64,000 nucleotides of DNA from Bryum argenteum (lineage: Eukaryota > Streptophyta > Bryopsida > Bryales > Bryaceae): contig CM073321.1 in assembly GCA_037043015.1 (NCBI GenBank), positions 22,131,001-22,195,000 on the forward strand, written 5' to 3'. Below, piece after piece: positions 12,273 through 23,080 of the stretch. The position numbers and the translations under genes are program-made. Position 1 is the stretch's first letter, and each line of letters begins with the position of its first letter. The notes beneath the pieces are model-generated. The model ran no database searches. It was not told where the DNA came from and was given only the letters and a program-made list of their open reading frames with translations.

Positions 12273-14770
12273 ATGCCTCACTTTTTGCACAAGGCCGACT
12301 TTTTCTCACCCTCGTTGCTCTCGATTCTCACCTTCCTGCTTTCAAACGGCCCCCGCACTCGATCGACGTTGTTGTCCCTTGGGCGACTCCTCGCCATTGC
12401 ATTGTTGACACACTGGAGCCCCTTGTCTACACTTCTTCTCTCATTCCGCCCCCATAGCCACCAACAAAGGCCCTTTCTCCTCGTTCTTAGACGACTTGTT
12501 TCCCTCGCACCGTTGCCATTCCGGAGTCCTCGCCCCTGTGCGGTGACAATGGCACAACGCCGACCTCCTCTGTTGCCTCCGTTTCATGTCCCAAAAAACC
12601 TAACAGATTGGATTTCGCGCATTGACAACGTGTGGGCAGTAGAGACGGGCATACACCGCTACCGCGATGATATGCACCATTGGCATTTGGATATCGGGCG
12701 TTGTAGGCAATTCATCGACAGCATGGGGAAGCACACAGACGCCAATGCGTTCCCCACAGGCACCGTGGACGGCATCGAGGTGCAGTTTTCACCTTACTAC
12801 TTGTTTCAGCAGTATGGGTGGGATGGAACAGGCCTTACGCGGTGGACGGAGGACTGTGGCTACGCAAAGCCGGACTTACAGGCCAGGTTTCCGAACGTGC
12901 ACTTCGATTCGGAGAAAGGATACGATGTGCGGCAGATCGGTGCCAAACTCCCGGAGCCGTGGTATGTTAGGCTCCGTGGAATTTTGAGTCAGGTGTTTTT
13001 TAGGCTCAACTGCAACATGGTGTCAGCGCAGACTTTGGAGCTCTTGCTACTCACAGAGGCCGGCGCAAAAATCAATTGGGGAATGCTGGTGGACCAGAAC
13101 TTGCGCCTTGAATTGAAAAATTACCAAAAAAGGCCAGGTTATGTTAGCCCCATCGGCCCCTTCTTCTCAGCTTTCATTTTGCGAACGCTGGCCTATCACC
13201 GGGAGTACCAGTCGGTGCCACCATTGATGACCTTCGCTGACATCCAGCGAAATGCACCTGCACTAACACAAGTGATTGCACCGACGGCTACAGTGGTGAC
13301 TTCCAACAAACGCCCCCGGATTCAGTTCAAGGCACAGGCACCCGGAGAGACATCTCAGGTGTCACCAAGGGAACATGTGCAAGCCTAGGCCGATGCCCTA
13401 AATTTGTGTGTGCAGGCACTTCTCACACAATTCGACGCCGCCGAAGCTGACAGAGGAGCATTGGACACCCGAGTAAGGGAATTGGAGGTGGACAACGCTC
13501 GAAAGCTAAGAGCTGCCAACTCGGAGATACGCAAGAAGGAGGAGAAGCTGGTACAAGTGCAGCGTGACCTGCAGCAGGCCACCGAGGAGAAGCAAATATC
13601 GGCCAACAGGGTAAGTGCCTTAGAGCGGGATCTACACACCGCTAACAACCGAATCCACACATTGCAGCAAGAGAGGGATCATGCACATGAACATGTCAAG
13701 GCATTGGAAGCGGATCAGGCAGCCCTTCGTGAGCAATACCAGTACATCTGCGAGGCACATCAACGTTGTCAACAGAATGTACCCGCAGATGTCATGCAAC
13801 AAAGTGAGTTGCAGAATAACATTGAAAATTTTGAGGCCAACAAAAGACTTTGGGTGGACAATGCTGCCAATGCTATTGCCCCCAACATGTTCGAAACCAT
13901 GTGCAAATATCCCGCGGAGCAGCAATTGCCAGAGGATTTCATCACTCAGTGTGTCGATCAAGTGCTGCGGGACTTAGGGCTGGATGAGCCAGACTATGAT
14001 GGCTCGTATGACAATGCTACCAGCCTTGAAGGTGTCGACACGGCTACAACTGGCGACATGGCGGAGGAGGCAAGCCACCCCTCCATGGTGTCAGACCCGG
14101 AGGTGCCTGCACCGGAAGTCCCAACTGCTCCCATCGACACCATTGTGCACGAAGAGCGGTTTCAGGTGGTGCCAGTGGAGCAGCAGGAAGAGCAAGTGCA
14201 CATACCTGACCACTTCACTGACACCAATGAAACTCCGCTGCCATCACCAGGACCACAGCCCACCAATGACAGCGTGCCTAGCCAATCTGCCTCGCCAAAA
14301 CCTACGCCGCCAAAATCCACACACACACCGGTAAATACACAACCCAAATCATTTGCTGAACATAGGAAGCATCTGATCGGATTATCAGACAATGCCGCGT
14401 GGGGTGTCACCACAGGGGATACCAGTGAAGACGAGGAGGAGATCAGCGACGCACAAGAAGAAGTCTGCAAATACTTCTTCGAAAACCCGGACTTAGCCCG
14501 TAAGTTTTCAGACCCCGAAGCCAACGATGTCAACTACCCGGGATGCAATAAAATGTTGGGGAAAACTGTACATGACATTTACACTCACGCTGTCAGTGTC
14601 CGTGACAAAAATTTGTTGCATCGGAGCATCGCTGCTGCCATCAAAGACATCTATGGCGGGAACGAGCCCCCGCGCCGCGGACAACAGGTACCCCGCGAGG
14701 TCATTTGCCTAACCGTCGCCCTACTGCACAAACATCACGACGTTGACCAATCCAAGGACGGATTGCGCTC
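12273..14770 (+). pseudogene. extra 3' coding region of the LTR retrotransposon fossil
   Basis: About 2.5 kb between integrase and the 3' LTR is coding-like on the sense strand. A first part of roughly 280 residues (from MAQRRPPLLPPFHV) has the composition of a folded protein. It is followed by a long coiled coil (13.4-13.8 kb: heptads rich in Leu, Glu, Arg and Gln) and then an acidic, Pro/Ser/Thr-rich tail. I see no signal peptide or membrane span, so although it sits where env-like genes sit in Athila elements, it does not look like an envelope. I do not recognise the family. The region is interrupted. Confidence 0.6.
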
Positions 14771-14772
14771 TC

Positions 14773-14787
14773 ACAGGGGAGGCAAAA
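14773..14787 (+). promoter_or_regulatory. polypurine tract of the LTR retrotransposon
   Basis: CACAGGGGAGGCAAAA abuts the 3' LTR, the expected site for plus-strand priming. Confidence 0.7.
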
Positions 14788-15587
14788 TGTCACCGAAGTC
14801 AACGATGCCAACAGGACGTTTGCGGCCAAGTCAAGAGGATAGGAGCACCGAACGGCACCAGCGATTTCCGGTCTCCAACGACTACTTAAGGCCGTAGTTA
14901 GTACAGATTAGACACTGGTTCTCTCAGCATAGGCATTGTGATTGAGGATAGGGATTGAATGTGATTGTACTTTATTTCCTAAAATCAATACAAAGGCCAT
15001 GGCCAGTCTTTTCCTTACTTCTATGTCTGTGTAACTACTTCCTGTAACTGCTCTACGTTTCTTGAACAGTTACTTCCAGCCGTTGCAGCACGTTGGCACC
15101 GAGTTGTTGTGCAGAACGCGAAAGTGCCATTGTGTGTGTGTGTGGAGGCTCTCCCCCTCTCTCTCTCTCTGATGCCAAGGTGCCAGCCAACGTAAGACAA
15201 CACGGGTGGCACGAGCTGATCTTGGAAGACCTCGCTCAACCTATCTCTCGAACTACCCTCGCTGGCCTTGACGATAATAACCCTCAGTATCCAGAATGAC
15301 AGCTTAGAAAACACACTGCTGGCACCAGGAGTCCCGCCCCCTTTTCGAAGCTACCTTCAGTCACCAGACGCCAACGCTGAGTTCTGTCTTAGACTCCCCG
15401 ATATACCACAGAGTAGCCAGTCTTAGCCTTAGTTGTCATCAATTGGCGGCCCGAAGTGTTATTTAACACTCACCGGATTTCTGTGCCTATTTACTCCCCC
15501 ACAAAAGAACTCCACGTTGCCTCAAAATATGAACAGTGGTCGACTTAGGTAGTCTTGTAAAACACTTCCACACCTGCCCGACTAACA
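14788..15587 (+). repeat. 3' LTR
   Basis: It starts TGTCACC, ends CTAACA, is closely matched to 5864-6664, and is followed by the GAACT duplication. Confidence 0.92.
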
Positions 15588-16258
15588 GAACTAAATCTCA
15601 TTTATTTGCTTTTACAAACCTTTTGTTTAAATGCAATCGATGTTGACTTATTGAACATGTGCAGCGGCAGGACATGCACATGAAAGTAGAGGTATGACCG
15701 CAAGCGATGGTAGTAGAGGGACATCGTCTTCGAAGACATCCTAAAAAACATTTTGTGAAATATTACAAAATACACCTCCAAAACATACTCGCAAACATCT
15801 TTAAAACATCATATAAGACATCCTATAAATTTATTTGTAAGACCACTGAAAACATCCTATACACATCGCGCAAAGCATCATTTAAGACATCGTGCAATAC
15901 GAAAAGTAATCACTACTATGTCGAAGTGGATGACTCCGACGACGTGTTTAGACTACTAAACACATCACCGTAGACATTGTAAAATGTCTCATAAGACATT
16001 GTAAAAGGTCTCATTAGACATCCTTATATGTCTCGTAGGACATCCATAAATGTCTTTGAATGTCTTTTATGACCATTATTTCAATATAAAAGCAGTCAAA
16101 ACTATGCTGACGTGGCATGCCACATCGGATTTTCCCCGGTGCCACGTCAGATATTCTTGGATCCACGTTAGATTCTGGCGCCGCCACGTCACGATTTAAT
16201 TGACCACGGAAAACTCCACATCAGGATGAATTTCATCGTCATGTGGCACTGCCCGTCC

Positions 16259-16474
16259 TGGCAATGGTTCGTGGCAGCTACCAAGGAGGCACCCTAGAAT
16301 CCGTGGGGACCTTTCAAGGCTGTTATTGATAATTTTGAATTCAAATTTGAGGTCTGCAACCCCAAATTACCCTTGGAAGCCCACTTCTTGGCATTTAATG
16401 TCTATACATCAAAAACTTAGGGGGCTCATTACCCCTCCTCCATCCTCCTTGGTAGCTGCTACGAACGCTTACCC
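16259..16474. mobile_element. 216-bp MITE (copy 1), Mutator- or hAT-like
   Basis: The terminal inverted repeats are about 30 bases long and share the core GCAGCTACCAAGGAGG. A perfect 10-base duplication, CTGCCCGTCC, flanks the element (16249-16258 and 16475-16484). The internal sequence, including TTTTGAATTCAAATTTGAGG, recurs at 33052-33267 with exactly the same length. A 9-10 base duplication points to Mutator; hAT usually makes 8. There is no coding capacity. It lies inside the CACTA element. Confidence 0.85.
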
Positions 16475-16677
16475 CTGCCCGTCCGCATGGCGCTGATGTG
16501 TCCTCCACCTGACCTACTTTTTACCCTCCCGAGTTTACCTTGAGACGTCATATTTTCCAAGACATTTTTCTATATTTCAAATGTCTTCATGATGTCTTCT
16601 TAAACACTAACCCAACTTTTAGTCTAAAAGTCATTTTTAAGACGTCCAATCGACTTTTAATGTCTTATTTAAGACAT

Positions 16678-16704
16678 TTAAATTTTGATGGTTTTCTTAT
16701 AGTG
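16678..16704 (-). repeat. right terminal inverted repeat of the CACTA element
   Basis: Read on the minus strand it begins CACTATAAGAAAACCATCAA, matching the left end closely. TTA follows it on the plus strand. Confidence 0.85.
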
Positions 16705-16707
16705 TTA

Positions 16708-17279
16708 CCTGATATAAGTATTGTTGGGTCGATCATGACTCTATAAATTCACAACCATATTAATAAAATCGTGGCTTATCGTCACGAGGATGATGTTGAG
16801 GTACTGAAGGTTATCTACACCCATTATTCCAAAGGTCAAATTTTGACGTATCTGACGATCCTATGATATACTTTTGAGCACATGTTATTTCAAGATGTTT
16901 ACAGAGGTATTGTCCGGTTGACGATAGATCTATCTGTACAGTGCTCATCTTCTCTTTAATAATCGTTTTGTCAGGTAGACAATGCTGTTTATTTTAGTGA
17001 GTATTGTGTTAATGTGCTCCAAGGAATTTGAGTATTATCTACCTGTCCATTTAATTGAAATTTGGATATTTCTTATTTTTGATCATCTTGCAAAAATGGA
17101 TATACATCGCCCTCAGGAGATTCCAAGGACTTTGCCTTTCTTTGGCTTCTTATGTTCCTATCTGCGATGGCATTCCTCGCTCAAAATCAATTACTGACTC
17201 TTCGCAACAATGAAGGTGTAAACGTAGCCAAAACATTGTGCCAAAACTTGGATCCAACTCTTAAATATGAGAATAATGG
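16708..17279. other. no supported gene
   Basis: AT-rich DNA after the CACTA element. A 71-codon open frame at 16982-17197 has hydrophobic stretches but no family resemblance. It may be the decayed upstream part of the pseudogene that follows. Confidence 0.4.
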
Positions 17280-19090
17280 CTTAGGTCTTGGTGAAAATTG
17301 AGTTATGGGTCAAACATCAAAGTCATTATTTGAGGATCAACATCTGTCCGAATGGATGTGGTCATTTCACTGATGGAACAAAAAACAAGTTTTTGTGGAT
17401 GGCACTAGTCTTTATGACCATGAGCGGATTCATGTGTATAAAGAGGCCATCAAAGCTCTTAACCGGAGAGGACGGAAAGGCGTTTGTTCCTATCCGACAA
17501 TGCGTGGAAGAGTGAACAATGTTGCTCCTCGCAAGAAAGATGTCTTGTTTGCGCTTGAGTCTATTACTGCAATCTCCATTAAAACGTGCTATTAGAGAAA
17601 TTGCTCATAGCCGTTTCCACGAGGACAAATTCATGCCCTTTGTTCTCAATTGCATCTGAATGATGGAGTCCATGCCCAAAAGAAGTGTCTCCTTTAGGTC
17701 CATGGGTAGATCCACAAGAACTTTGTTGGCAAGGAGTGGATTACCTTGAAAGGTAGGAAAGTGTGTCCCATTGCTTGGTGGATCATTCATGGTATTTCCA
17801 GAACCACATTCTCCACATACTAAGAAATGTCCAAAGGTGGAACAAGCCAAGGTGCACGGGTTTGTGGGGTTGAAAAAACCACGAGTACATATGAACCAAG
17901 TAGCTACGACAGTTCAAAGGCACATAGTTTTTGATGCAGACAGAATGCCACACAAAACAAGGATGCTTGAATCTGGTGATAAAGTCCCTGCAATGGTTTT
18001 GTTGTCTGTATTTTATTGGAGCAACAAGTTAGCTCACATCAATGAGATGAATGCAAGATTTGAGTAGCAACCAATTTCCTCAAGTGACTCAATAACATTC
18101 GGCGTTCTTCTTTTCCACAATTTGCCCAAAAGGCTTATAGAGATAATTTTTCTCGATGTGGCTTGTGTAAGGAGAATTTACACTCCCTTATAATATGCAC
18201 AAGAGAAGTGGTCGCAGACATTGGAAAACCACCTCACATGCCAAATGGCACATAGGGAACTATACTATTTCAATCGGACCCTTTCCGAAGACTTTCCTCA
18301 GAAGATGCTAACCATCATTCATGATAAAATGGATCACTCCAAGAATGAGTCTCCACAACCATTAGATCTATCGCAAAGACCAAGATCACATATTTGTACA
18401 AGAAAATGTCCGTTGCGGTCACGGAAATGATTCCCCATGGTCATGGAGATGTTAGGTATGCGCACTATGGCCCTAACATCTTGAAAGTAAATTCCAACGC
18501 AACCATTGGATCTATCGCAAAGCTTCTACGTGATCTCAAAAAACCTCTTAGGAATTCCTCTCGTAAGTTGTTATCGAATGAAAATACCCAATCCACATTA
18601 ATTAAGGCGGTTGTAGAGGGTTCAGATACATGCTTTGACTCCCTTTTTTCTCTACGAAAGGCTCAGGTCCTTGCTCAAACTTTGAGCCCTATACTTCTCT
18701 TGGAGCTCGATAATGCTATTGGTGAAAATAACAAGATATGGATTTTTGCCTTCTAATTACTCCTTGTATACAAAGAGATCTTCTTTGAAGACGCGCGAAG
18801 ATATAGATGCCATGTTCGGTTGATGGAGCTCAAAGTTGAATGCAAATAACTATCCGACAATTCCAAAACTTATGAAATCCTTAATGGATTGTGAAACACA
18901 ACCGGTCCTTCCCCATTTGATTGAGGGGTTTCTCGAATTCAAGCAATTTGTCATTAGTTCTTTAGGCTTAGGCGGGGACTTTTTATCAAGTTATTTCCAG
19001 TCTCAGCAATTCAATTTGTTTACGGATTCCAATGAGGGGTGTGTGATGGAGGACAAAATTTTGTGTACAGAAGACTCTTGTCTACAATAG
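17280..19090 (+). pseudogene. decayed gene of a plant DUF7869-like (DDE/RNase H-like) family
   Basis: Fragments in several frames line up in order with a large family I recall from moss and liverwort genomes. They include an N-terminal CPNGCGHFTDG block (17.35 kb), an NRRGRKGVC...NNVAPRKKDVL block (17.46 kb), DADRMPHKTR (17.94 kb), and the IIHDKMDHSK block (18.33 kb). HGHGDVRYAHYGPNI...SIAKLLRDL lies at 18.43-18.55 kb. Near 18.70 kb LELDNAIGENNK corresponds to a conserved LDN...NK acid site. EDIDAMFG follows near 18.80 kb, and a PTIPKLMKSLMD block near 18.86 kb. Stops and frame changes separate these pieces, so this is a pseudogene. The family name is from memory and moderately sure; the ordered similarity itself is clear. 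Whether the family is transposon- or host-derived is unsettled. Confidence 0.6.
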
Positions 19091-19099
19091 CGTGGCAAC

Positions 19100-20856
19100 T
19101 GGATTTGCTTGTGAGGTGAGACTGAAGATAAACGTCTTAGAGTTCCATTCGTTCAACACCTATCTATTGTCCGTCAAAACATGCGTTCACTTCAAGAAAG
19201 AGTAAAATGGTTTTATTGCACACTAGACAAGAATGGTTGACGATGATCTCTTTGGAGAATTTAGACGCTAGAATAATCCTTCAAAAGATTATTGGAAAGG
19301 TGATAGAGCTACTCTTGATGCAACAATCGAGCCATGTGAAAGTTTTGTAGATGGATTTAGATTTAGATATAGATTTAGTCCGTTTCCAGAATTGTCCATG
19401 AGGCCAATCGCATGCGTAGAGATGGCACACTATAGGAAGAAGATGTTCAGGATGTACTCTTTGTTGGACGTATCCGTGACCAACCAGGAGCTTCATTCGG
19501 TGTAAATCGCGATACGTTTGTAGGATATTCTGTTGCAGTGCGTCTCGCTGAAGATGATTGAAGGCCATTAAGGCTTGCAAGGGCAATAATAAAGCCAAGT
19601 CTAGATCATGGATATCTGCATATGATCAAAATTTACTATTTGCCTCGTGTAGCTAGAAAATGTGAACTTGAAGACATATGTGAGATGGGCCACAAAAGCA
19701 AGAAATGATGTTAATTTGCGGATCTGTGAGAGCCTTAACGAATAACTCCGAAGACAACGCATCTACTTTGGAAGGATGATATATATTAAAAATGTAGAAG
19801 TTTCAGGTTACAGAGTGTACCGAGGCCGAAAGGGGCATTTCCTTTTATAATATCACTTAGGAGTTGATAGATAGTATTGTTTCCTTCGTAGTAGCCTAGC
19901 TAGTAGGTTGTGCAAAGTGGACTTTGCATTAATATGTTGTATCCAGTTTGAGAATATATAACATATCACTTAATTTAAAAGTTACATTTAGAAAGTTATT
20001 TTAAAGTCTCAATTCACCGGAATGTCTCAAACTGGTTCAGCAAATAGTGAACTTTGCATTGCTTCTTATAGATGTTTGGATATAAATACTTTATCTAACT
20101 TAATATAGATTCTCAATTTACAGAAATTCAAAAGTATGTATTTATTGAATGTCTTATTTTAATATAGGGTAAGTACATGATATGGGTATCCCTTCAAAAT
20201 AGTGTGATTTTTTTGAAAAGAATAATTGATGAAAAAAAAAATCAAAATATTATTCTGACCAGATGATATTATAGGTGACATGGCTATAGTTGTATATATG
20301 AGGTTAAAATGGAAGTTATGGCACATATATAATGAATAACATATAGGTCACACATAATGAAACACGTTTAAGTATACATATTATGCCCTTGCTTTGAACA
20401 TATTTCACAATCTATTTGTAGAAGAGACTAAAATGAAACTTGAGTATCTCTTCGTTTACAAATAAGGCCTTTCGTACCTATATAATTTCACCATGCTTCT
20501 CCTAAATCTATAATTAGGTATTTTTTTAATTTTTTAGAATTCGGGGCCAGTATTACTAGTTTATTTAATATCTCGAAATCCGGCAAGAAGCTCTATGATC
20601 CAATTGTTTTCAAGAATTTTAGAGATAACACACATCCTACTACAGCTCCTTTAGCCCAATCCGACTAGCAATTTCGATATCATAATATCACCTAGAAAAA
20701 TTCAAGATTTGGAGGTTTAAAACCCCGGATATTATGCAGTCTCTGAGAAATTGAAGTAATTGTAACATGGATTGAGTTATATATAAATAAAAATACTACT
20801 ATATTATTATATTTTTACAAGTAATTATGATAGTAGTATGTAAATTTTAGTTGTGT
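19100..20856. other. AT-rich non-coding DNA
   Basis: No defensible frame, RNA gene or clear repeat was seen. The sequence is strongly AT-rich from about 19.8 kb on. Confidence 0.5.
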
Positions 20857-22040
20857 CCCGGGGAGATCACTATCGTTTTTTAGAAATATACGTGAGTTAA
20901 AATATAGGGTCTATTTAATCCAAAGGGGAGATTTTTTATATAATGTGTAGGACTACTACAGGGTCCATAAAATGCTACATACTCTATTATATATCAATTA
21001 GGCTATACAAAAACAATGTGTAGTATGACATTTTATTTATAAGTTAGCCTTCACAAATAGGAGCCTTGATATTTTTTTATAGTAGGACTAGTATGTCCCT
21101 GTGTCCTTTGGACACATGGAGAAAAACATAAAAGATAGTAATTATCAATGTGACTTAAGTTTGGAGTTTTTAAGTTGGAGTTGTTGCAAGCATGAAAGGA
21201 GTGAAGGCAAAATACAACAAAGCGTTATATGCACTAACTAGCATTTTAAGTCCCAAGAACCTTATTTTGTGTCGATTTAACGAATATGACCTTTTGTGCT
21301 TTGTTTAAGTTTTGGTATGTTGCAATAATCAAAGTAAGACAAAATCTTTGGCCTTGAGAGCAAATTTACGTACAAGGCTGGAAAAAATGCACCCATACTG
21401 TTTATATGTAACATAGCCTCAAGTAATTCAACACATGTATGAATTTATAAAACACCATAGGATATCGAGAATACGTCTCGAGTAGCTTTTTATGTAAATA
21501 TACGGTCATCTAAAATACAAAAACAAATGTAAATAGCCCCACATCAAATACCCTCTTAACTCAGGTGTATACCTTAACACTAGGACCGATTGCTACCGTA
21601 TCTATAACATATAAGTTACGCTTATCCATAGGGTGGTGGAGGTTCATTGGTTGCACAAAATGACTTAGACTTTGGTGTAGCACTTCCTAACAACTTGCCT
21701 AAGATAGCTACAACAACAATATACCAATAGAACATACTTTAGATGCACTCATACGGAGTGAAATGAGTACGACATGAGATTCTAGAAATGGTTCAAAATA
21801 GATAATTCTGATTGGTCAAAGTCGTGGGTCATATGCCACATTAGCAAGGTCTAATCAATCAAAATAGTTGCTAGGCAATGTGTACATACCATTGATGTAG
21901 AAACATCAAGGGTTCAGGCTCAAAGCACAAGAAAAAGATAGGTGTGTTTCAGCCCTATAAGCGTAACACATATATTACGCGTAACAATATGTTACGCTTA
22001 TCGGTCCTAGTGTTAAATTATAAGGAGTGATCTCCCCGGG
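20857..22040. repeat. 15-base inverted repeat pair enclosing about 1.2 kb
   Basis: CCCGGGGAGATCACT at 20857-20871 recurs inverted at 22026-22040. The GC-rich repeats stand out in very AT-rich DNA and both point inward, as the ends of a small transposon would. I cannot see a convincing target duplication. The TA-flanked MITE at 21577-22013 lies inside. Confidence 0.4.
21577..22013. mobile_element. 437-bp TA-flanked MITE
   Basis: The ends are ACACTAGGACCGAT and its exact inverted copy, each flanked by TA (21575-21576 and 22014-22015). A subterminal inverted repeat built on TTACGCTTAT lies just inside both ends (near 21612 and 21958-22000). TA flanks suggest a Tc1/mariner-type (Stowaway-like) origin. 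There is no coding capacity. Confidence 0.65.
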
Positions 22041-22432
22041 AGTTTTGTTTTAAAATCAATATTGAAATATGAGGTATTTGAACAAACATAATTAAAAAGT
22101 AGTTAAAATATCTCTTATATAAATACCAACTATAATACAACTTTGTTATACTTGATAATCATGTATGAAAATTATTCTTTATTAAATCATTTTTCATAAC
22201 TTCAACCACAATTTTTAGTACAACACTTCTTTTCCATGAGTATGGTCATATATATATAGATATATACTATAAACTATGTGAATTAGAGTTTTTTTCTAAA
22301 ATGAACATAGATCGTATATAAAAATACCTAACGAAAAATGCTTCGATGAAATTACATCATATTAAGTTCTATTTCGGGTTTAATAAAGTGATTAGTCTAC
22401 TATAGATCAATATGACGCTGAAAACACAATAT

Positions 22433-22463
22433 AATGTAAAAATATAAAAATATAAAAATATAA
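22433..22463. repeat. short AT-rich tandem repeat
   Basis: Several direct copies of ATATAAAA lie head to tail. Confidence 0.6.
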
Positions 22464-22944
22464 AAAAGTCATAATATATTATGGAAGGTGTAAACCAAAC
22501 ACATAAAACCTCACTTATTATATTTCTAACATTTTTAAACAAGAAAAACTTCCTTGAAGGAGAAACTAGCAAGAAAGTGGGAGAGAAATATGGTTCCAGT
22601 TTAAAATTGTGTCCATGCATGTCTTCTATACTTATTTGTCATTGATTGTTGAAAAAAAATGACAATGGTGAATAGGGAAGAAGAGACGGCAGGTAACGAG
22701 ATGGGGAAAACACAAAGGAATAAAAACGAAAAATTAAGAAAAGAGGTGGGGTCAAAGGGGTGAGGTAGGTATAGTTAAGGGGTAGTAAAGGTCACTTTTA
22801 GTTTTTGTGGTCTGGGCAGGTTGGCTGAGCGTCGGGCAGACTTGGCTGAGGGCTGGCATGGTGTTCCTCCGTTACCGGAGGAGAGGGGCACGCCTCGCTC
22901 AGCCGTGTTTGAGCCCCATGTGCGCGGCTCGTCAGCCGTATTAA

Positions 22945-23016
22945 CCCTTAAACGTCAACGCCCTCTGAGAATACACTAGAAACCAAGCCCGATGGGCATG
23001 CTTGGATGTTTAAGGG
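22945..23016. mobile_element. 72-bp TTAA-flanked mini-element (piggyBac-like MITE)
   Basis: TTAA lies on both sides (22941-22944 and 23017-23020). The ends are CCCTTAAAC and its inverted copy. The TTAA duplication with CCC...GGG ends is the piggyBac signature. It is too small to be autonomous. Confidence 0.6.
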
Positions 23017-23058
23017 TTAAATTCGTTGCTTTTCTTATCAATGGACTTCAACCTTGTA

Positions 23059-23080
23059 CCGTAACACCATAGCAGGTTTG
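23059..23080 (+). repeat. left terminal inverted repeat of the Tc1/pogo-type element
   Basis: CCGTAACACCATAGCAGGTT, directly after TA. Confidence 0.88.

Larger units (their letters stand above)
5864..15587 (+). mobile_element. Ty3/gypsy LTR retrotransposon fossil, nested in the CACTA element
   Basis: The element has two LTRs of about 800 bases that start TG and end CA. A perfect 5-base target duplication, GAACT, lies at 5859-5863 and 15588-15592. Inside, in order, are gag with zinc knuckles, aspartic protease, reverse transcriptase, RNase H, integrase and a long extra coding region before the 3' LTR. Protease-RT-RNase H-integrase order marks it as Ty3/gypsy, and no chromodomain is seen. The primer-binding region and extra 3' coding region recall the Tat/Athila side of the family. 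The LTRs differ at only a few percent of positions, so the insertion is fairly recent and younger than the CACTA element it split. The coding region is broken, with roughly half a dozen interruptions. Confidence 0.93.
3950..16704. mobile_element. CACTA (CMC/EnSpm) type DNA transposon, non-autonomous, with nested insertions
   Basis: The left end begins CACTATAAGAAAAC and the right end is its inverted copy, giving a terminal inverted repeat of about 25 bases with few mismatches. TTA is duplicated on both sides (3947-3949 and 16705-16707), the 3-base duplication expected for CACTA elements. The subterminal DNA (3960-4150, 4780-4830, 5400-5790, 15720-16080, 16550-16680) is dense in copies of GATGTCTT and its complement AAGACATC, as expected for transposase-binding subterminal repeats. 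Once the nested LTR retrotransposon (5864-15587) and MITE (16259-16474) are removed, about 2.8 kb remains. That remainder has no recognisable transposase, so the element was non-autonomous. A very AT-rich block lies at 4340-4700. Confidence 0.85.

Noticed and set aside
13385-13961. Minus-strand frames opposite the extra coding region of the LTR element
   Set aside because: Shadows of the sense-strand coiled-coil coding.
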